Shown: piece after piece, positions 37,136 to 49,683 of the stretch
Layout of the letters: each line of letters opens with the position of its first letter
How positions within the stretch are numbered: position 1 is the stretch's first letter
Assembly (NCBI GenBank): GCA_009733775.1
Contig: WOGZ01000216.1
Coordinates: 1-59,313 of the forward strand
Direction of reading: 5' to 3'
Length of the DNA stretch: 59,313 nucleotides
Origin: Alectoria sarmentosa
Lineage: Eukaryota > Ascomycota > Lecanoromycetes > Lecanorales > Parmeliaceae
Notes under the pieces: generated by a model
Database searches by the model: none
The model's input: the letters and a program-made list of their open reading frames with translations, nothing else
What the model was told of the DNA's origin: nothing
Translations under genes and position numbers: made by a program

Positions 37136-37279
37136 TGCTAAAAGCATAAACTTTTTATTAATATATGAATGAATTGAATTTTTATTTAAAAAGAATTTGT
37201 TTGCTAAATATAGGTTTTGTTAAATCATTATCTCGATAATTTCTTTTTTCATTTAAACTTGCCTTGATAATTTTTAATA
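37136..37279. repeat. 5' LTR, 144 bp
   Basis: Begins TGCTAAAAGC and ends TTTTTAATA, where the last A-T-A corresponds to A-C-A in the 3' copy. It pairs without gaps with 44822-44965 at an offset of 7,686 bp. It is more heavily mutated than the 3' copy in its right half. Confidence 0.92.
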
Positions 37280-37812
37280 AGATGTTAATAATAATAAAAA
37301 AAAATCGACGTTTTCGTCGAGCGAGTGCAGATAAAGCAAAAAAATAATAAAGAAATTTTATTAAACCTTAATAAAAATAAGCGTTAATCATATATTCAAA
37401 ATTTTCTTTTTGTTCGACTTTCGAATAATCTTTTAACAATTTCTTTTTTTATCGAAATATTCGTCTTAATAATTTTTAAACATCGACGATTCTCGCGCTT
37501 CTTCGAAATGTTATAATATCGATAAAAATTTCGTTGATAATTTGAGAAATTAATATAAAAACCTCGATTCTCATCAAAAAACGTTTCGTCGTTAAAATCT
37601 TTTAATTTTGCGTTGAAGATTTTATTAAACGAGATTTCAAAGATATGATGAAACGACGTTTCGATAATTTTTTTGATAAGAGTTTTGAAAGTTTTGATAA
37701 CGCAGTTTTCGACGAAGTTTTCGACGTGAATCGTGAATTCATTGACGAGAAATACGATGTTTATATTGAAATTGAATCTTTGTTAAAAACCTCGACTCTC
37801 ATTAAAATACAT

Positions 37813-38136
37813 TTTATCGTTAAAAATTTGATAAGAAAATGAGAATTCGTTTTCGAAAACATAATGAAATAAGATTTCGAATCTGCTAATAGCATTTTTG
37901 ATGAAAATTCGACATAACATTTCGTCGTTGAAAATCTAATAAAAAAACGAGAATCCGTCGTCGAGGGTATAATAAAATGAGATTTCGAATTTACTGATAA
38001 CATTCTCGATGAAAATTCGATATAACGTTTTATCGCTGAAAATTTAATAAAAAAACGAAAATTCGTCGTCGAAAGCATAATGAAATAAGATTTCGAATCT
38101 GCTAATAACATTCTCGATGAAAATTCGACATGATTT
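37813..38136. repeat. 108-bp tandem repeat (three units)
   Basis: Three consecutive units begin at 37813, 37921 and 38029. Each has the order TTCGTCGTTGAAAAT-like, ACGAGAATTCGTC-like, GATTTCGAATCTGCTAATA-like, ATTCTCGATGAAAATTCGA. A diverged partial copy begins near 37561, 228 bp before its match at 37789. The unit is 36 codons and one minus-strand frame stays open through all three, giving repeats that each hold SKSxFI and KFSxxK-like words. It lies 530 bp inside the 5' LTR. Confidence 0.88.
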
Positions 38137-41100
38137 TCATAGTTTTAAATCAATTTTAAGACATTTTGAAGATTTTTAACATTTTTTTATCTATTATATT
38201 ATGACCCATATTTTTTTCATTTAATAAAATATTTCGTAACGAAATTTCGTCTTTTAATGATAACACGTTTATTAATTATTCGATCAAATTTTTAAGATTT
38301 ATATTCATTGATATCTTCTTCGACGAAAATAAAAAATGATTTATTAAAACGATTTTTATGAAAGAAATTCATCTTTGAATTTAAAATAGATTTTAATTAT
38401 GTTATTATAAAAATCGAATGAATTTTTCAATCGTTGAATATTTTCAAATAATAAACGAGTTTTTTTACTTTGTCAAGAACCTTAAACGAATTAATATATT
38501 ATAAATCGTATTTTTTTTCGATGAGCGCAATAATAAGCACATTATAATCGTAATAAAAACGTAAAAATGCAAAGTTTTTTTATTAATAAAATTATGAATA
38601 ATGTCGACGATTATAATAATATTTCAAATTAATTTAAATAAAGATAATAACGTTCGAAACTTTTAAATAAATTATGTGATAATTTTTAAAAAGCAATTAT
38701 TTTTTCATAAACATTTAAATTCAATAATTAATTAAATGAGAAATTCACGACGATTTCATTTAAACTCTTATTTAATAAAACAAAAATGACATTATTATAA
38801 TTATTTTAAATAATTGAAATCGTAAATAATTACGTCGTAACGTCGTTTAAAATAAACATTTAAAAATGAATAACAATCTCAATCGTTTAATTAATACGTT
38901 CATTAAATTCGTTCGTTTAAAGATAATAAATCGTCGAATATAAAAGTTTAACTCCCAACTTAATAAATAAGATTTTTTATAATTCGTTGAGAAATTTTTG
39001 ATCGCGATCAAAAATGATTTATTTTAATAACTTTTAATTAATTTTGCGAAGTCGTCGAAATAATCGATTCGCTTATTCTTTAATAATGAAAATAAACTTT
39101 TCAAAAATCAAAATAATTTTATAAGAAAATTTGTTTATTATCAAAAAAAAAGTATCGTAATTCTTCGAAGATTTCGATAAAATTAAAATAAAATCGATAA
39201 TTAAAATATGATATAAAATCGAAAATGTCAAAATTAATTAAAATAATTTATAAAAAAGATGTCGAAATATTTAATATAATTGATATTGAAAATAATATCA
39301 AAAATATTTATATAATTATCGAGTTAATTTATGAACGTACTATTGATAATTAATAATATTATAACATTTAACGAATTTTAAATAATTATTATCGAAATGC
39401 GTAACCTCGAAAAAAATTTGCACGTAAAAATTCAAAACGCAAAATCGATTCGAAATGAAATTATGATTTTCGATAAAAAAATCGATTTTTCAAATGAAAT
39501 CATTAATGTTTCGAAAAAAAGAAAGTTGTGCGACGTTCTCGTCGATGTTGATATTAAAAACTTCGTTAACCTTTTTTCAAAAATTTTCCTTTTAATATTC
39601 GTCAAAAAATTATTTTCGCAATTTAAGATTAAATTTGATGAAAAAAATAATGCAATAAGCGTAATCGTATAAAACGTTAAATTTATTTTCATTTTTTAAA
39701 AATGCTTATTTTTTTGCTTAATTAAAACGAGAAAATATATTTAAAACGATATATTATTTTTTTAATTTATAACGAAATTTCAAATTTCGAAATTTTTACA
39801 CATATTTTGAGATTCGAATTAATCGAAAATTTAATTTTATGATCGATAAAGTAATTATAATAATTTATTTAATAATATTTAAAATAACGTTATAATTAAT
39901 GTAAACGACGATATAAAAAACGAATTTTATCATATATCATATCTTGTCGAAAATTTAAACGATATCGATAAATTTTAATTTCGTAAATTAATAACGAATT
40001 TCGATATTTTTTAATAAACGATTAAGAAAAAAAATAAGACGTATATTAAAACGTAATAAATAAGCGTCTTTGAAAACATTTTTAAAAACATAATAAATTA
40101 TCGTTTTAAATTCGAAATCTTTATTAATATCGAGGTCGATATAAAACATTAATTTTTCGTCAAAATGTATTAAAAATAACGATTTGAAAAGCGCTTTTTG
40201 TAATGTTTAAAAGAAAACAATTTTCGCGTTCGTTGATTTTCGTAAATAAATACATAAAATAAATATTTTGCGTTCGTTTTTAATTTTTGACGAGAAAATA
40301 AACAAAACAGTTTTTCGATTTTATAAAAATTTAATTATGATAATATAATGTCTTACATAATCTTATAATTAATCAATTATATTTAAATAAGTTTTTAATT
40401 TCGATAATGTCGTTAAAAATGAAAATTTAAAAATCGTTTATAATTTATCTTTCGCAATTTATAAATTTAAAAAATTAATTTTTTAATCGAGAAATTATAT
40501 AAAAAAATAATTAAAAAAGATTTTATTAAAATTAATAAAAATTTCAAATTTGATAAATAAAGCGAATATTTTTCGAAGGTGTTAAGTATGTTTTTTAAAA
40601 ATCTTGAAATAAATAATTATATCGTTAACATACGTATAAATAAAGATTCGAAATCGATAAAAAAGTTTATTAATTTATCTTTATATATATGCTAACGAAT
40701 TTTTATATTTTATAATAATAACATTAAAAGTTTTTTGATCACGATAACTTATTATTATAAACTTATAACGATTCTTTTAATGAATATATTATTAATAAAA
40801 GAAATTAATATAATCGACGACGTTAATATATTAACAATCTTTAATTAAAATAATGAAATTCGTTTATAATGAAAATAAATAAACGTTTACTTACGTAATT
40901 ACATTTAGATTTTAAATGTTAACGATAATACGACTCTTTTTAATATCGTTAAACATAATCTTTTAAATAATAAATATCGAATAATTAAAAAACGTGAATT
41001 TTTTTATTCAATTAAAACGACTTTACTCGTGAAGTTTGTTAAATGTTTTATCGATAATTTTTTTAACATTTTTTTTAAAGAATATATTCGGGCGGTCTTT

Positions 41101-44100
41101 AATATATGTTATTTTTAATTAAATTTGAATGAAATGCGCATTTATTCGAATTCGAAAATCTTCGCGAACTCTTTTTTTTATTATAACGTGAAAAATTTAT
41201 TAACGACTTTTTACATAATTAAAAAATTATTATAAATAATTACTTTATTTGATAAAATAATATTAATATTAATCGAAGTTATTATAACGTTAAAAATTAA
41301 TATGAAAGTTATTAAAACAACAAAAGTAATTATTATTATAAATTTAATTATTAATATAATGATAACGAAAGCGATAACGATTTTATTAAACATTCGCTTA
41401 ATTTAATCTTTTTAATATGTTTTTTTAAAATAACGAGTGACAAACTCGATAACGTTTTTTTATTTAATAATAATGTAATAATAATTGTCGAAATCTGTTT
41501 CTTAAATAATATCGAGACGTAAATTTCAAAAAACTTTAATAACTTGATTTAAGTTATTTTTAATAATAATAATTATTATAAAAATATCGACGAGATGCGT
41601 ATATAAAAATAATTGAAACTCGTTAAATTCGAAAAAAAAGTTATAATTAAATAAAGTTATATGATACATTAAGATATATATTTTAAATTAAGAAAAAATG
41701 ATAATGAATTTTTTAATATGCATAAAATGCGTGATAATATGATCTTCTTTAACGCGAACTTTTATTGAAACGAAAATTTAATAATTTTCGATTTTTGCTC
41801 GGATTTGAAAAACGAGAATGTCGATTTTTTCGAAAATTATAATGTTCATTTTAATTAAGACATTAATTTTGAAATTATCGATAATATAATTTTTTTTTAA
41901 TGATATTATTATTATAATATCGTTATTTTCTAAAAAAAAAAAGCGATATAATTATATATTTTGAGATTTAATGTTAATTAAATTTTATTTTTTTTATCGT
42001 AATAAAATTAATCATAATTATGATTAATAATTTAAAATTTGCTTTAATTAATTAAACATGATTCATAAAAAAAATAAAGCATTCGATATTTATATAATTA
42101 TTATCGATATCTTTTTCAAATTTCAATTTGATAACGATTTTAACATAATAATATCATCGAAAAGTTTAATTAATATCGATTTCATAAACGAAATCGAATA
42201 ACGACTTAATAACTTTTTTGAATTTTTCTTTAATTTTAATGAAATTTAGAAAATTTAACGCTTTGATAATAGAATATAATAAATAAGTTTTGAATTTTTT
42301 GAAAAACGCTTTTGATTCTTTAAGAGAATAATTTAAACATAATAACGAATTCGCACATTAATTTTTTTTTAAATTTTCGAAATGTTTATGAAGCTCGTTT
42401 TTAAATAAAAACGAAATTAAATAATAACGACATTAATAATTAATAACGTCAACATCATTTTTGACTCTCATTTCAAAATCGGTTTTAATAAAATAATCGA
42501 CGCTTTCATTTTTCGAATAAGGTTAATAATAATTAAATTCTTTATTAGCATAATAATTATTCAATTTTTTATTTTCTTCGAAAATCTCGTTCTCGTTTTA
42601 AATAAAAAATTCGAAATCGTTAATTTTGTTTTTGATATTAAATTCGTTGATTTGATAAATCGTATTTTGTTGATATTGTTTATTGAAAAATCCTTCATTT
42701 TTATTTATTTGTTTTTCGAAATTGTTTTTATAATGAGAATTTTGTCGACTTGAAAATCGATTCGTCGAATTTAATAAACTTTATTTTTTGATGATTTGCA
42801 ATGATTATTTTAATGTTGATAATTTTTAACGAGGCGAATTTGATTGTTAAACGTATTAATTTAATTATTGAATTTGATTCGAATAAATATTAAAATCGTT
42901 AAATTAATGAGAAAAGAATTATTATTGAGAATAATAAAATTAAAATGATTTTTCATCGTCATAATATGATTATTAATCGAATTTAAAATCTTATTAACGA
43001 GATTGAGATTAAATATAATTATTTTTATTATTAAATCGAAATTGTTGATTTGCTTGAATAGAGAATTCAAAAAATGAGATTTCGAATTCGATATTCTTTT
43101 CTTTTTTATATTTATTTATATAAATTTATTAATCATATTTGAAATCATCGAGATTAAAAAGAAAATTTTAAAAAATAATGTTATTTTTAAAACATCGAAT
43201 ATCGCGTTTTAATTCGAAATCGAAATTATTATAAATAATATCGAATTAATTTTTAACATTAATAAATTTAATATCTTTAAAAATTCGAAAAATACGTTAA
43301 ATATATTCTCGAGGCTTTTGACGATTAATAACATTTCGCAAAATATTTTTTTTTTTAAAAAGCGAGTCGATGACAACGTTGATAAGAAACTTAAAATAAT
43401 GAATAAACATTTTTTTTTATTCGTCGAGTTTGTTCTCGAGCTTAATAAAACGTTTATTATTTTTTGAAAATTTAAATAATTATTATTTCAAAATAAGATC
43501 TTTTAAACAAATTTAAAAATTTATATAAACGAGTTTTTCATTTTTAATGCTTATCACGTTATGAACGTGTTTTAAAAAAAGATGTATATTACGAAAATAA
43601 GTTTTTTTGAAAATGTGTTTCATCGCCGAGATTTCGAAAATTATCGACTTATTTTCATATATTAAATTGAAAAATCCGATATCGCTCGAATTTCATCTTG
43701 GTTATTTTAAAGAATTATTATTGAAATTGTCGATTTTCGAGAGATCTCGTTTCTCGAGTTGTTTAAAAGAATTTGATTGAAATGAATTATTATAAACGTA
43801 TTATAATACGACGACGAAAGCAATTATTGCGATAATAATTTATAAATAAAGATCATTAAAATTCATTTTATTTATCGAATTAATTAAATGAAAATAAATT
43901 GTCTTTTTAGCGAAAATCGTTTTAATAATTAAATTAATAAGTTTTGAGATTGAAAATTTAAAAAAAGTGAATATCGATGAAATAAACGAAGTAATTTTTA
44001 TAAATAATGAATTTCGAAAACGTTAAAGAGTTTGAATTTCGTTTTTGAATTTGATGAGGGCGATATAAAGTGTAAATCGATTTATAATTTAATTCGTTGA

Positions 44101-44821
44101 TTAAAAACGTGTTTTGATAAAGTTTAATCGTGTAAAATAACGTTAAACTCTCGTTAAGAATATTTCTTTATTAATTAATAATAATCGAAAGTTATTGATA
44201 ATAATTTAAATAATGAGTTCACGAATGTTTTTAATAAAAAAATTAATAAAAAAATAATCGATTTCAAGGAATTTTTATAATTGAAAAAAAAGAATAATAA
44301 TGTTTCGAGTGATTGAATTCAAGATCGAAATTAAAAATATAAAAAAAGTTAAATTAAGAATATTCATTAATGATTTAATAAAAACACGTTAAAAGATAAT
44401 GTAAAAGAAAATAATTAAAAGAAATATTTGAAAAAAGATTGAAGTTTTTAATGAGAGATATTTTCCCCGCGTGAAAAAGTGCTTAATAAACGATTAAATT
44501 GACGATCCGAACTTTTCGAAGAATAATAAAAATATTCTCGAAAGTCTTGAAAAAAACGATTCGTTGAGTTTAACGTAAATCGTCGACGACGTTATAAAAT
44601 CGACGATTGAAAAGACAAAATAAGGTTTTTCTTTTATAAAAAAATTCTCGAAAATGAAATAAACGAATTATTTAATAATAAAACGAAAGATTTATTAAAG
44701 AAATAAATTTTGATGCTACGAATAATTAATGTTTATCGAAAATAAATTAATCATCGAATTTTTAATGTTTGATAAATAATAATATGATGCTTATTATGCG
44801 TTTTTCGATATTATTATCATT

Positions 44822-44965
44822 TATTAAAAGTATAAATTTCTTATTAATATGTGAATGAATTGAATTTTTATTTAGAAAGAATCTGTTTGTTAAGTACAAA
44901 TCTTGTTAAGCCGTTATCTCGATAATTTCTTTCCTCGCCCAGACTTGTCTTGGCAATTCCTAACA
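44822..44965. repeat. 3' LTR, 144 bp
   Basis: Gapless partner of 37136-37279. Its right half keeps more C and G (CCTCGCCCAGACTTGTCTTG at 44932-44951) than the 5' copy, so it shows something closer to the unmutated sequence there. Confidence 0.92.
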
Positions 44966-44970
44966 AAAAT
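44966..44970. repeat. Target-site duplication (right)
   Basis: AAAAT directly after the 3' LTR, identical to 37131-37135. Confidence 0.85.
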
Positions 44971-47900
44971 AGAAAAAGTACGCGCTCTTTCTTAGAAATA
45001 AAGTTTTGTTATATAACGTTAAATTTTATATTAAATCTTTTTTATTAGATAATTATTATATCGTATTAAATAATCGCATTAACAAAATTATATAACTATA
45101 TTTACTATTTTCGAATTGATTTATATTCTTTATAAATTTACATTAAACGATTTTAATTCGTTTATATAACTTTCGTTCGATCTTTCGTTTTATAAATTTA
45201 TTTTCGCAATAATTATAAATTTTCTTTTTCTTTAATTATAATGTCATTTATTGTAATATCTTTCTATTTAATTATTTTATATTTAATTAATGAAACGCGT
45301 TTCTTACGATCTCGATCGCTATTATCGTTTTTTTAAACTATCATTTTTTTTTTACTATATAGCGATCGTATTGCTTTATTATTTAATTTATTTATTTTTT
45401 ATTTATAATAATTCTTTTACACTCAACATTTAAGCTTTTAAACGATATAATATTTATTAATTTAAATAAATATATTATAATCGATTTGTTCGTTTCGAAG
45501 TAAATTAATTACGAAGCTTTGAATATATATAATTTATCGTAAAAAAGATTCGTTTTAAAGATACGAAGTTCGCTACAATTAAGCATATTCGTTAAAAATT
45601 TATTAAAATAAAAGCATATATTAACAATCTTTCGTTAAAATTAATAATAAATTATTATTATTATTTTAAGCGTAATAAAAAAGTATTATTTAATTTTTTT
45701 ACTTTCGAAAAAAATTCGATTTTAATATTAACGTAATATTAATTCAAAATGTGTTATTTAATAAAGGCGAATAACTTCATTTAATCGAATATTTTAAACG
45801 ATTTATTACGATATTGAAAATGTAAATAATATATTATTCAATAAATAAACAAAATTTGTTTATAAAATCTTTCGTCGAAATTTTTTATAAAAAAGTTTCG
45901 AATAAAGAATTTAAAGCGATTATAACGCATTTAATATATTAAACATTTTTATATATAAAATTATCGATTATATATTTTATTTAAAATAAATTTATTACTT
46001 TTTGATATTTTTTACGCGTTATATATAAATTCGAAAATCGCGATTAATTCGTCGATTTTTTATTAAAAGAAATTTTTTGTAAACATTCGACTATGCGATT
46101 AAAAGAGTTTTTATTTAAGATTTTTTGAAGCGCGCTATATCGTTTTATACGTATAATTATAAAGCATTTTTGTTATTATAAAGCAATTGTAAAGAATTTA
46201 TTTATATATTTTATCGAAAAATAATAAAAAAGATTAATGCTTTACGTTTATTATATTATCTTTTTAATATTTACGAAGTAAATTAAGTTAACGCTTTATT
46301 TTACGCAAAAAACTAACGCGTTTTAAAAAAAAATTAAATTTTATATCAAATTTCGATAAATTTAAAATAGTTTTAATTAATAATTATAAATCGTATAAGT
46401 TGTAAAAAATAAAAAAAACGTGTTTAAATTGAAAATTCTTTTAAATAATGTTTTATACAATTTATTTTAAATTATAAATATTCGTCGCAAAGTTATTCAC
46501 TCTCTTAAAATCGTTTTTAATAAATATATTTATCGTGAATATTATTTATCGTGTTATATTCGCAGTAAAAAGTCTTTAAAATTTAATTAATTTAAAATAA
46601 GCGTGAAAGAAATGAATTTTAATTATTATTATTATAATTTTACTTTATAATTTTATATAACTCGATTAAATTTAACGCGACTTAACTTTATTTATATATT
46701 CGAGCTTTATAATTTTTTTTTTATAATTATTATTTTGTTTATATTAAAATATATAACATTTAGCATTATTTTAATTTTTAATAATTATATATATATTAAA
46801 AATGCGATCGTTTAATTAATTATTATTTTCATCGCTAATAAAGTTCAGAAATTATAATTTATTTAATAACTTTTTCATTTATTTTTAAGTTTTTTAAAAA
46901 GTTTTATTTAATAATAAATTCGCGATTTGATCTTTTATAAGCAATGTTTAATTAATTTTATATATAAAAAGCTTTTTTATAACGACATTTTCGTAAAAAT
47001 TAAGCGATCGTTTTTAATAAGAAATTATTATTAATTAAAGTTTATTTAATTATTTACTTTTATAAAAAAATAAATCGTTCGCATTAATCGATTATTATAA
47101 ATTATTTTTCAAATCAATTATTTTATATATGACGAAATTGATTTATTATAACTTTTTTATAACATTTAAATATATTTTACATTTCGTAAAACGATTTCGT
47201 TAACGAAAAATATATTTTATAAAATCTTTTTAATAATATTAATAACGAACTCGTTTCTTATTTTTATTAATTAATATATTGTATAAAAGTATTATAAACG
47301 ACGACATTTAATAAAAATATTATAAAATTAATTATAATTAATTATAAATCTTAATTAAGCATATAATAAAATAATAAAATAATAAGTAAAACGATAAAAA
47401 ATCGATTTTGTTAAAAAATTAAGCGAATAATGTAACGTTTAAACGTTTAATAAAATCTCGAATTAAAAAAAAATTAATTTAATTAATTTAACGCTATTAT
47501 TTATAAATTGTAATTTTTATTATTATATAATTATTAAATTATTATTATATAAATTAAATAATTATTATTATATATCAAAAATTACACGTTTAAATTAAAA
47601 TAACACTTATATATAATTTAAATAAAATTTTAATTATGCTATATTATAAATGTATATTAATGTTAAAAAGTGTATAAATGTTAAAATTCGTCGACGTTAA
47701 CGCGCTATTAAAGTTAGTGCATCAAGTCGCGCTAAACTCGATCGAGTCGCGTATTGAGAAAAAAGTAATAAGAAAGAAAAACTAGAATTATAACATTATA
47801 CATTTTTAATTTTTTTAAATTATAATCGAAGCAGAATATTAAAAAGCGAAGTTTTTAATAATAATTATTTTAACGATTTAATTAATTTAACGATTGTTTT

Positions 47901-48504
47901 TTATCGTATTAAAAATCGATTTTTTTTTTAATTTATATATTTTATACACAATAACAACGATAAAAAATATTATTATTTTAATTAATAAGCTTTATTTAAT
48001 TTTATATAACGCAATAAATATCGAGCTTTAATAATTTATATTATATTAAATGCGTAAAATCGTAGTTTGCTAATACGAGTAATTTTACGATACGTTATTT
48101 TAATTATATAAAGTCGATTTTGATTTTAAGCATTATGATAAAGTTATATAATAAATATAAAAGTATAGTATAATAAAGTATATTAAAGTTTCCAGTAAAG
48201 GTGATGAGGTGGAATGGAATTGTCACATTTTACAATTGATCGATTTTTGGTGCGATAAGAAACAATCGTTGAGGTGACTGAATCGTTGAGGTGCAAGTGG
48301 CTACTACTAAGGACTCCGCTCCTTACCTTAGTATTCTGCTACGTTTAGGTTAAGTGGCCAAATATTAAAACCCGGCCTTAGTACAAATGTCCAATAAATC
48401 CGAGTCAACACCAAAAACCTATATCTCACGCGTATTTCATTACAAGTACTGTTGTATGTATAGCTTCATCAAGATTGCTTGGAACATAAGATCTTTGTTA
48501 GTCT

Positions 48505-48944
48505 TCTCTCTTCGCCCGCACGCTCTGGACGCCTCTACAATCCGCGCCGTCATCGCTTTCTACTCTCTTCCTGTCCCTGATGTCCCGCCCACGAGGATAC
48601 CTTGCTCGCATACTCTATTCGGTGAAATGCATCTGCTTGTGTCGTTGGGTGCTGACGTGTTGTCGCAACGATTGCGCGCGTGGGCTTATTGGCGGCTTCG
48701 CTAGATGTGGTGACGGACGTGCCTGCGTATGTACACTGTCCGAGCACTCATGACTGCAGGGGTGAATTTCTCGTACAAGAAGCCTGTGCCAACGCCAGAC
48801 CTGGTGCTAGACAAGGGCTGGGTGGAGAATGTAGGGAAGGACTTGGGGGTGAAGATGTGGATTAAGGCAACGTGGGAGGATTGGCACAGAAGGGTGCTGG
48901 CTACTGCTGAAAGTCTATTCATCGGGCTAAGGGAGCAGCTATGA
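48505..48944 (+). pseudogene. HotDog-fold (4HBT) thioesterase pseudogene
   Basis: Three frames in succession read like one acyl-thioesterase of the 4HBT/THEM4 kind. The first gives LDASTIRAVIAFYS and EMHLLVSLGADV; the second (from about 48,672) gives ARVGLLAASLDVVTDV, resembling the family's AHGGLLAALLD helix; the third (from about 48,750) gives MTAGVNFSYKKPVPTP and ends ATAESLFIGLREQL. The frame changes are single-base shifts, one way then back, and no intron fits. The conserved His-Gly of the HotDog helix is also altered (ARVG). The N-terminus is missing. The gene lies about 120 bp from the edge of the AT-rich block. Sequencing errors could explain the shifts but not the lost start. Confidence 0.55.
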
Positions 48945-49683
48945 GATACTGACGTGACACCGGCTGGGTGTGGAAGAGGTGGGTACTAGGATTATGGTTA
49001 CGTCCAGAATCTTGGAAGAGCCGGGTTAGGAGTGGAAGTATCCATACGCTGCCTTGGATGCTCATATACATTCGGTGCTTGAGCTTCGAAGTCGGATACA
49101 TGTGATAGGAAGAGGAAGGAAAAGGGCTTTACTAAATCACGGACGAACGGATCTCTGCTGCTTTCATAACCAAAGTAGTCGGAAAGATTCAACTTTGGAT
49201 TTAGGGAAACTGTACCGGCGAAGGCGTCTGAGCGGTTTCAGACCACTTAATATGCTGTGGCTGAATATCCGGAGACGTCTCAATTAGATTGAAGATCAAG
49301 TGAGCCAAGCTGTCAAGAGCATCTCGGTTTTGTATGCTGGCCCCTTTTCGCTGCTTGCTCTAAGATCAAGGGAAACAGATGAGTTGATTGGCTACTTTGT
49401 GACCATTTGCCTGTGCTTGCGATGGAAAATAAAAGTTATAGTGGGTAAAGTATTATTGTGCAAAGTACAATACTCGTACATACCTTACCTTACATACTGC
49501 AAGCGATACCGCTTCAAGGCTCCCCGGCCCGAGCCGATGGGAGTCGAAGTTGTCAGTTCATCGCGATTGATTTGCCTACCAAACATGAAACATGAAACAT
49601 GAACATTGAACATGAACATGAACATGAACACGAGGATACAATTGCCCTTCTGCCACGTCCTTTCTGTTCTTCCATTCCCTGTT
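48945..49683. other. Intergenic: upstream region of NADH dehydrogenase gene
   Basis: About 740 bp with no recognisable gene. It holds TACCTTACCTTA words (49,480-49,495) and an ATGAAC-type microsatellite just before the NADH dehydrogenase start. The promoter and leader of that gene should lie here. Confidence 0.5.
49583..49629 (+). repeat. ACATGA hexanucleotide microsatellite upstream of nuo78
   Basis: Units of ACATGAA and ACATGA repeated about seven times. Three ATGs within it (49612, 49618, 49624) are in frame with the downstream gene without an intervening stop, so translation could start here and add 24 residues. Confidence 0.8.

Larger units (their letters stand above)
37136..44965. mobile_element. 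RIPped LTR retrotransposon, 7,830 bp
   Basis: Bounded by two 144-bp direct repeats (37136-37279 and 44822-44965) that align without gaps. The 5' copy begins TG and the 3' copy ends CA, as LTRs do. The element is flanked by a perfect 5-bp duplication, AAAAT, at 37131-37135 and 44966-44970. The 30 differences between LTRs are all transitions, as expected from RIP on both strands. The interior is too mutated to show gag, protease, reverse transcriptase or integrase, so orientation and superfamily (Copia or Gypsy) are undecided; short LTRs are more usual in Copia. Confidence 0.93.
34290..48383. mobile_element. 14-kb RIPped block with inverted-repeat-like edges
   Basis: A very AT-rich, gene-free block. 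Its edges carry matching inverted sequences: 34290-34316 against the reverse complement of 48358-48383, sharing TACT, then AGGCCGG and TTTTAATAT, with one or two substitutions and a 2-nt indel. Just inside the left edge is a phased GCGTATACCCCC repeat; just inside the right edge an AATCGTTGAGGTG word occurs twice. The simplest reading is an old DNA element whose ends survive and into which the LTR retrotransposon at 37,136-44,965 was inserted. The match is short, no target duplication is clear and no coding motif survives, so two unrelated insertions are also possible. Confidence 0.45.

Noticed and set aside
39397..39672. Open frame of 91 codons in the LTR element
   Set aside because: Lys/Ile/Asn-rich composition follows from the AT-rich DNA; no retroelement motif is visible, and frames of this length occur on both strands here.
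34290..48383. Starship giant transposon
   Set aside because: TTAC-like words occur near the edges, but there is no tyrosine-recombinase captain gene, the size is small and the ends do not give a consistent direct repeat.
48387..48704. Intact 105-residue gene starting at 48,387
   Set aside because: Its first 40 residues have no similarity I recognise and its end runs out of the thioesterase frame, so it is treated as part of the pseudogene region.
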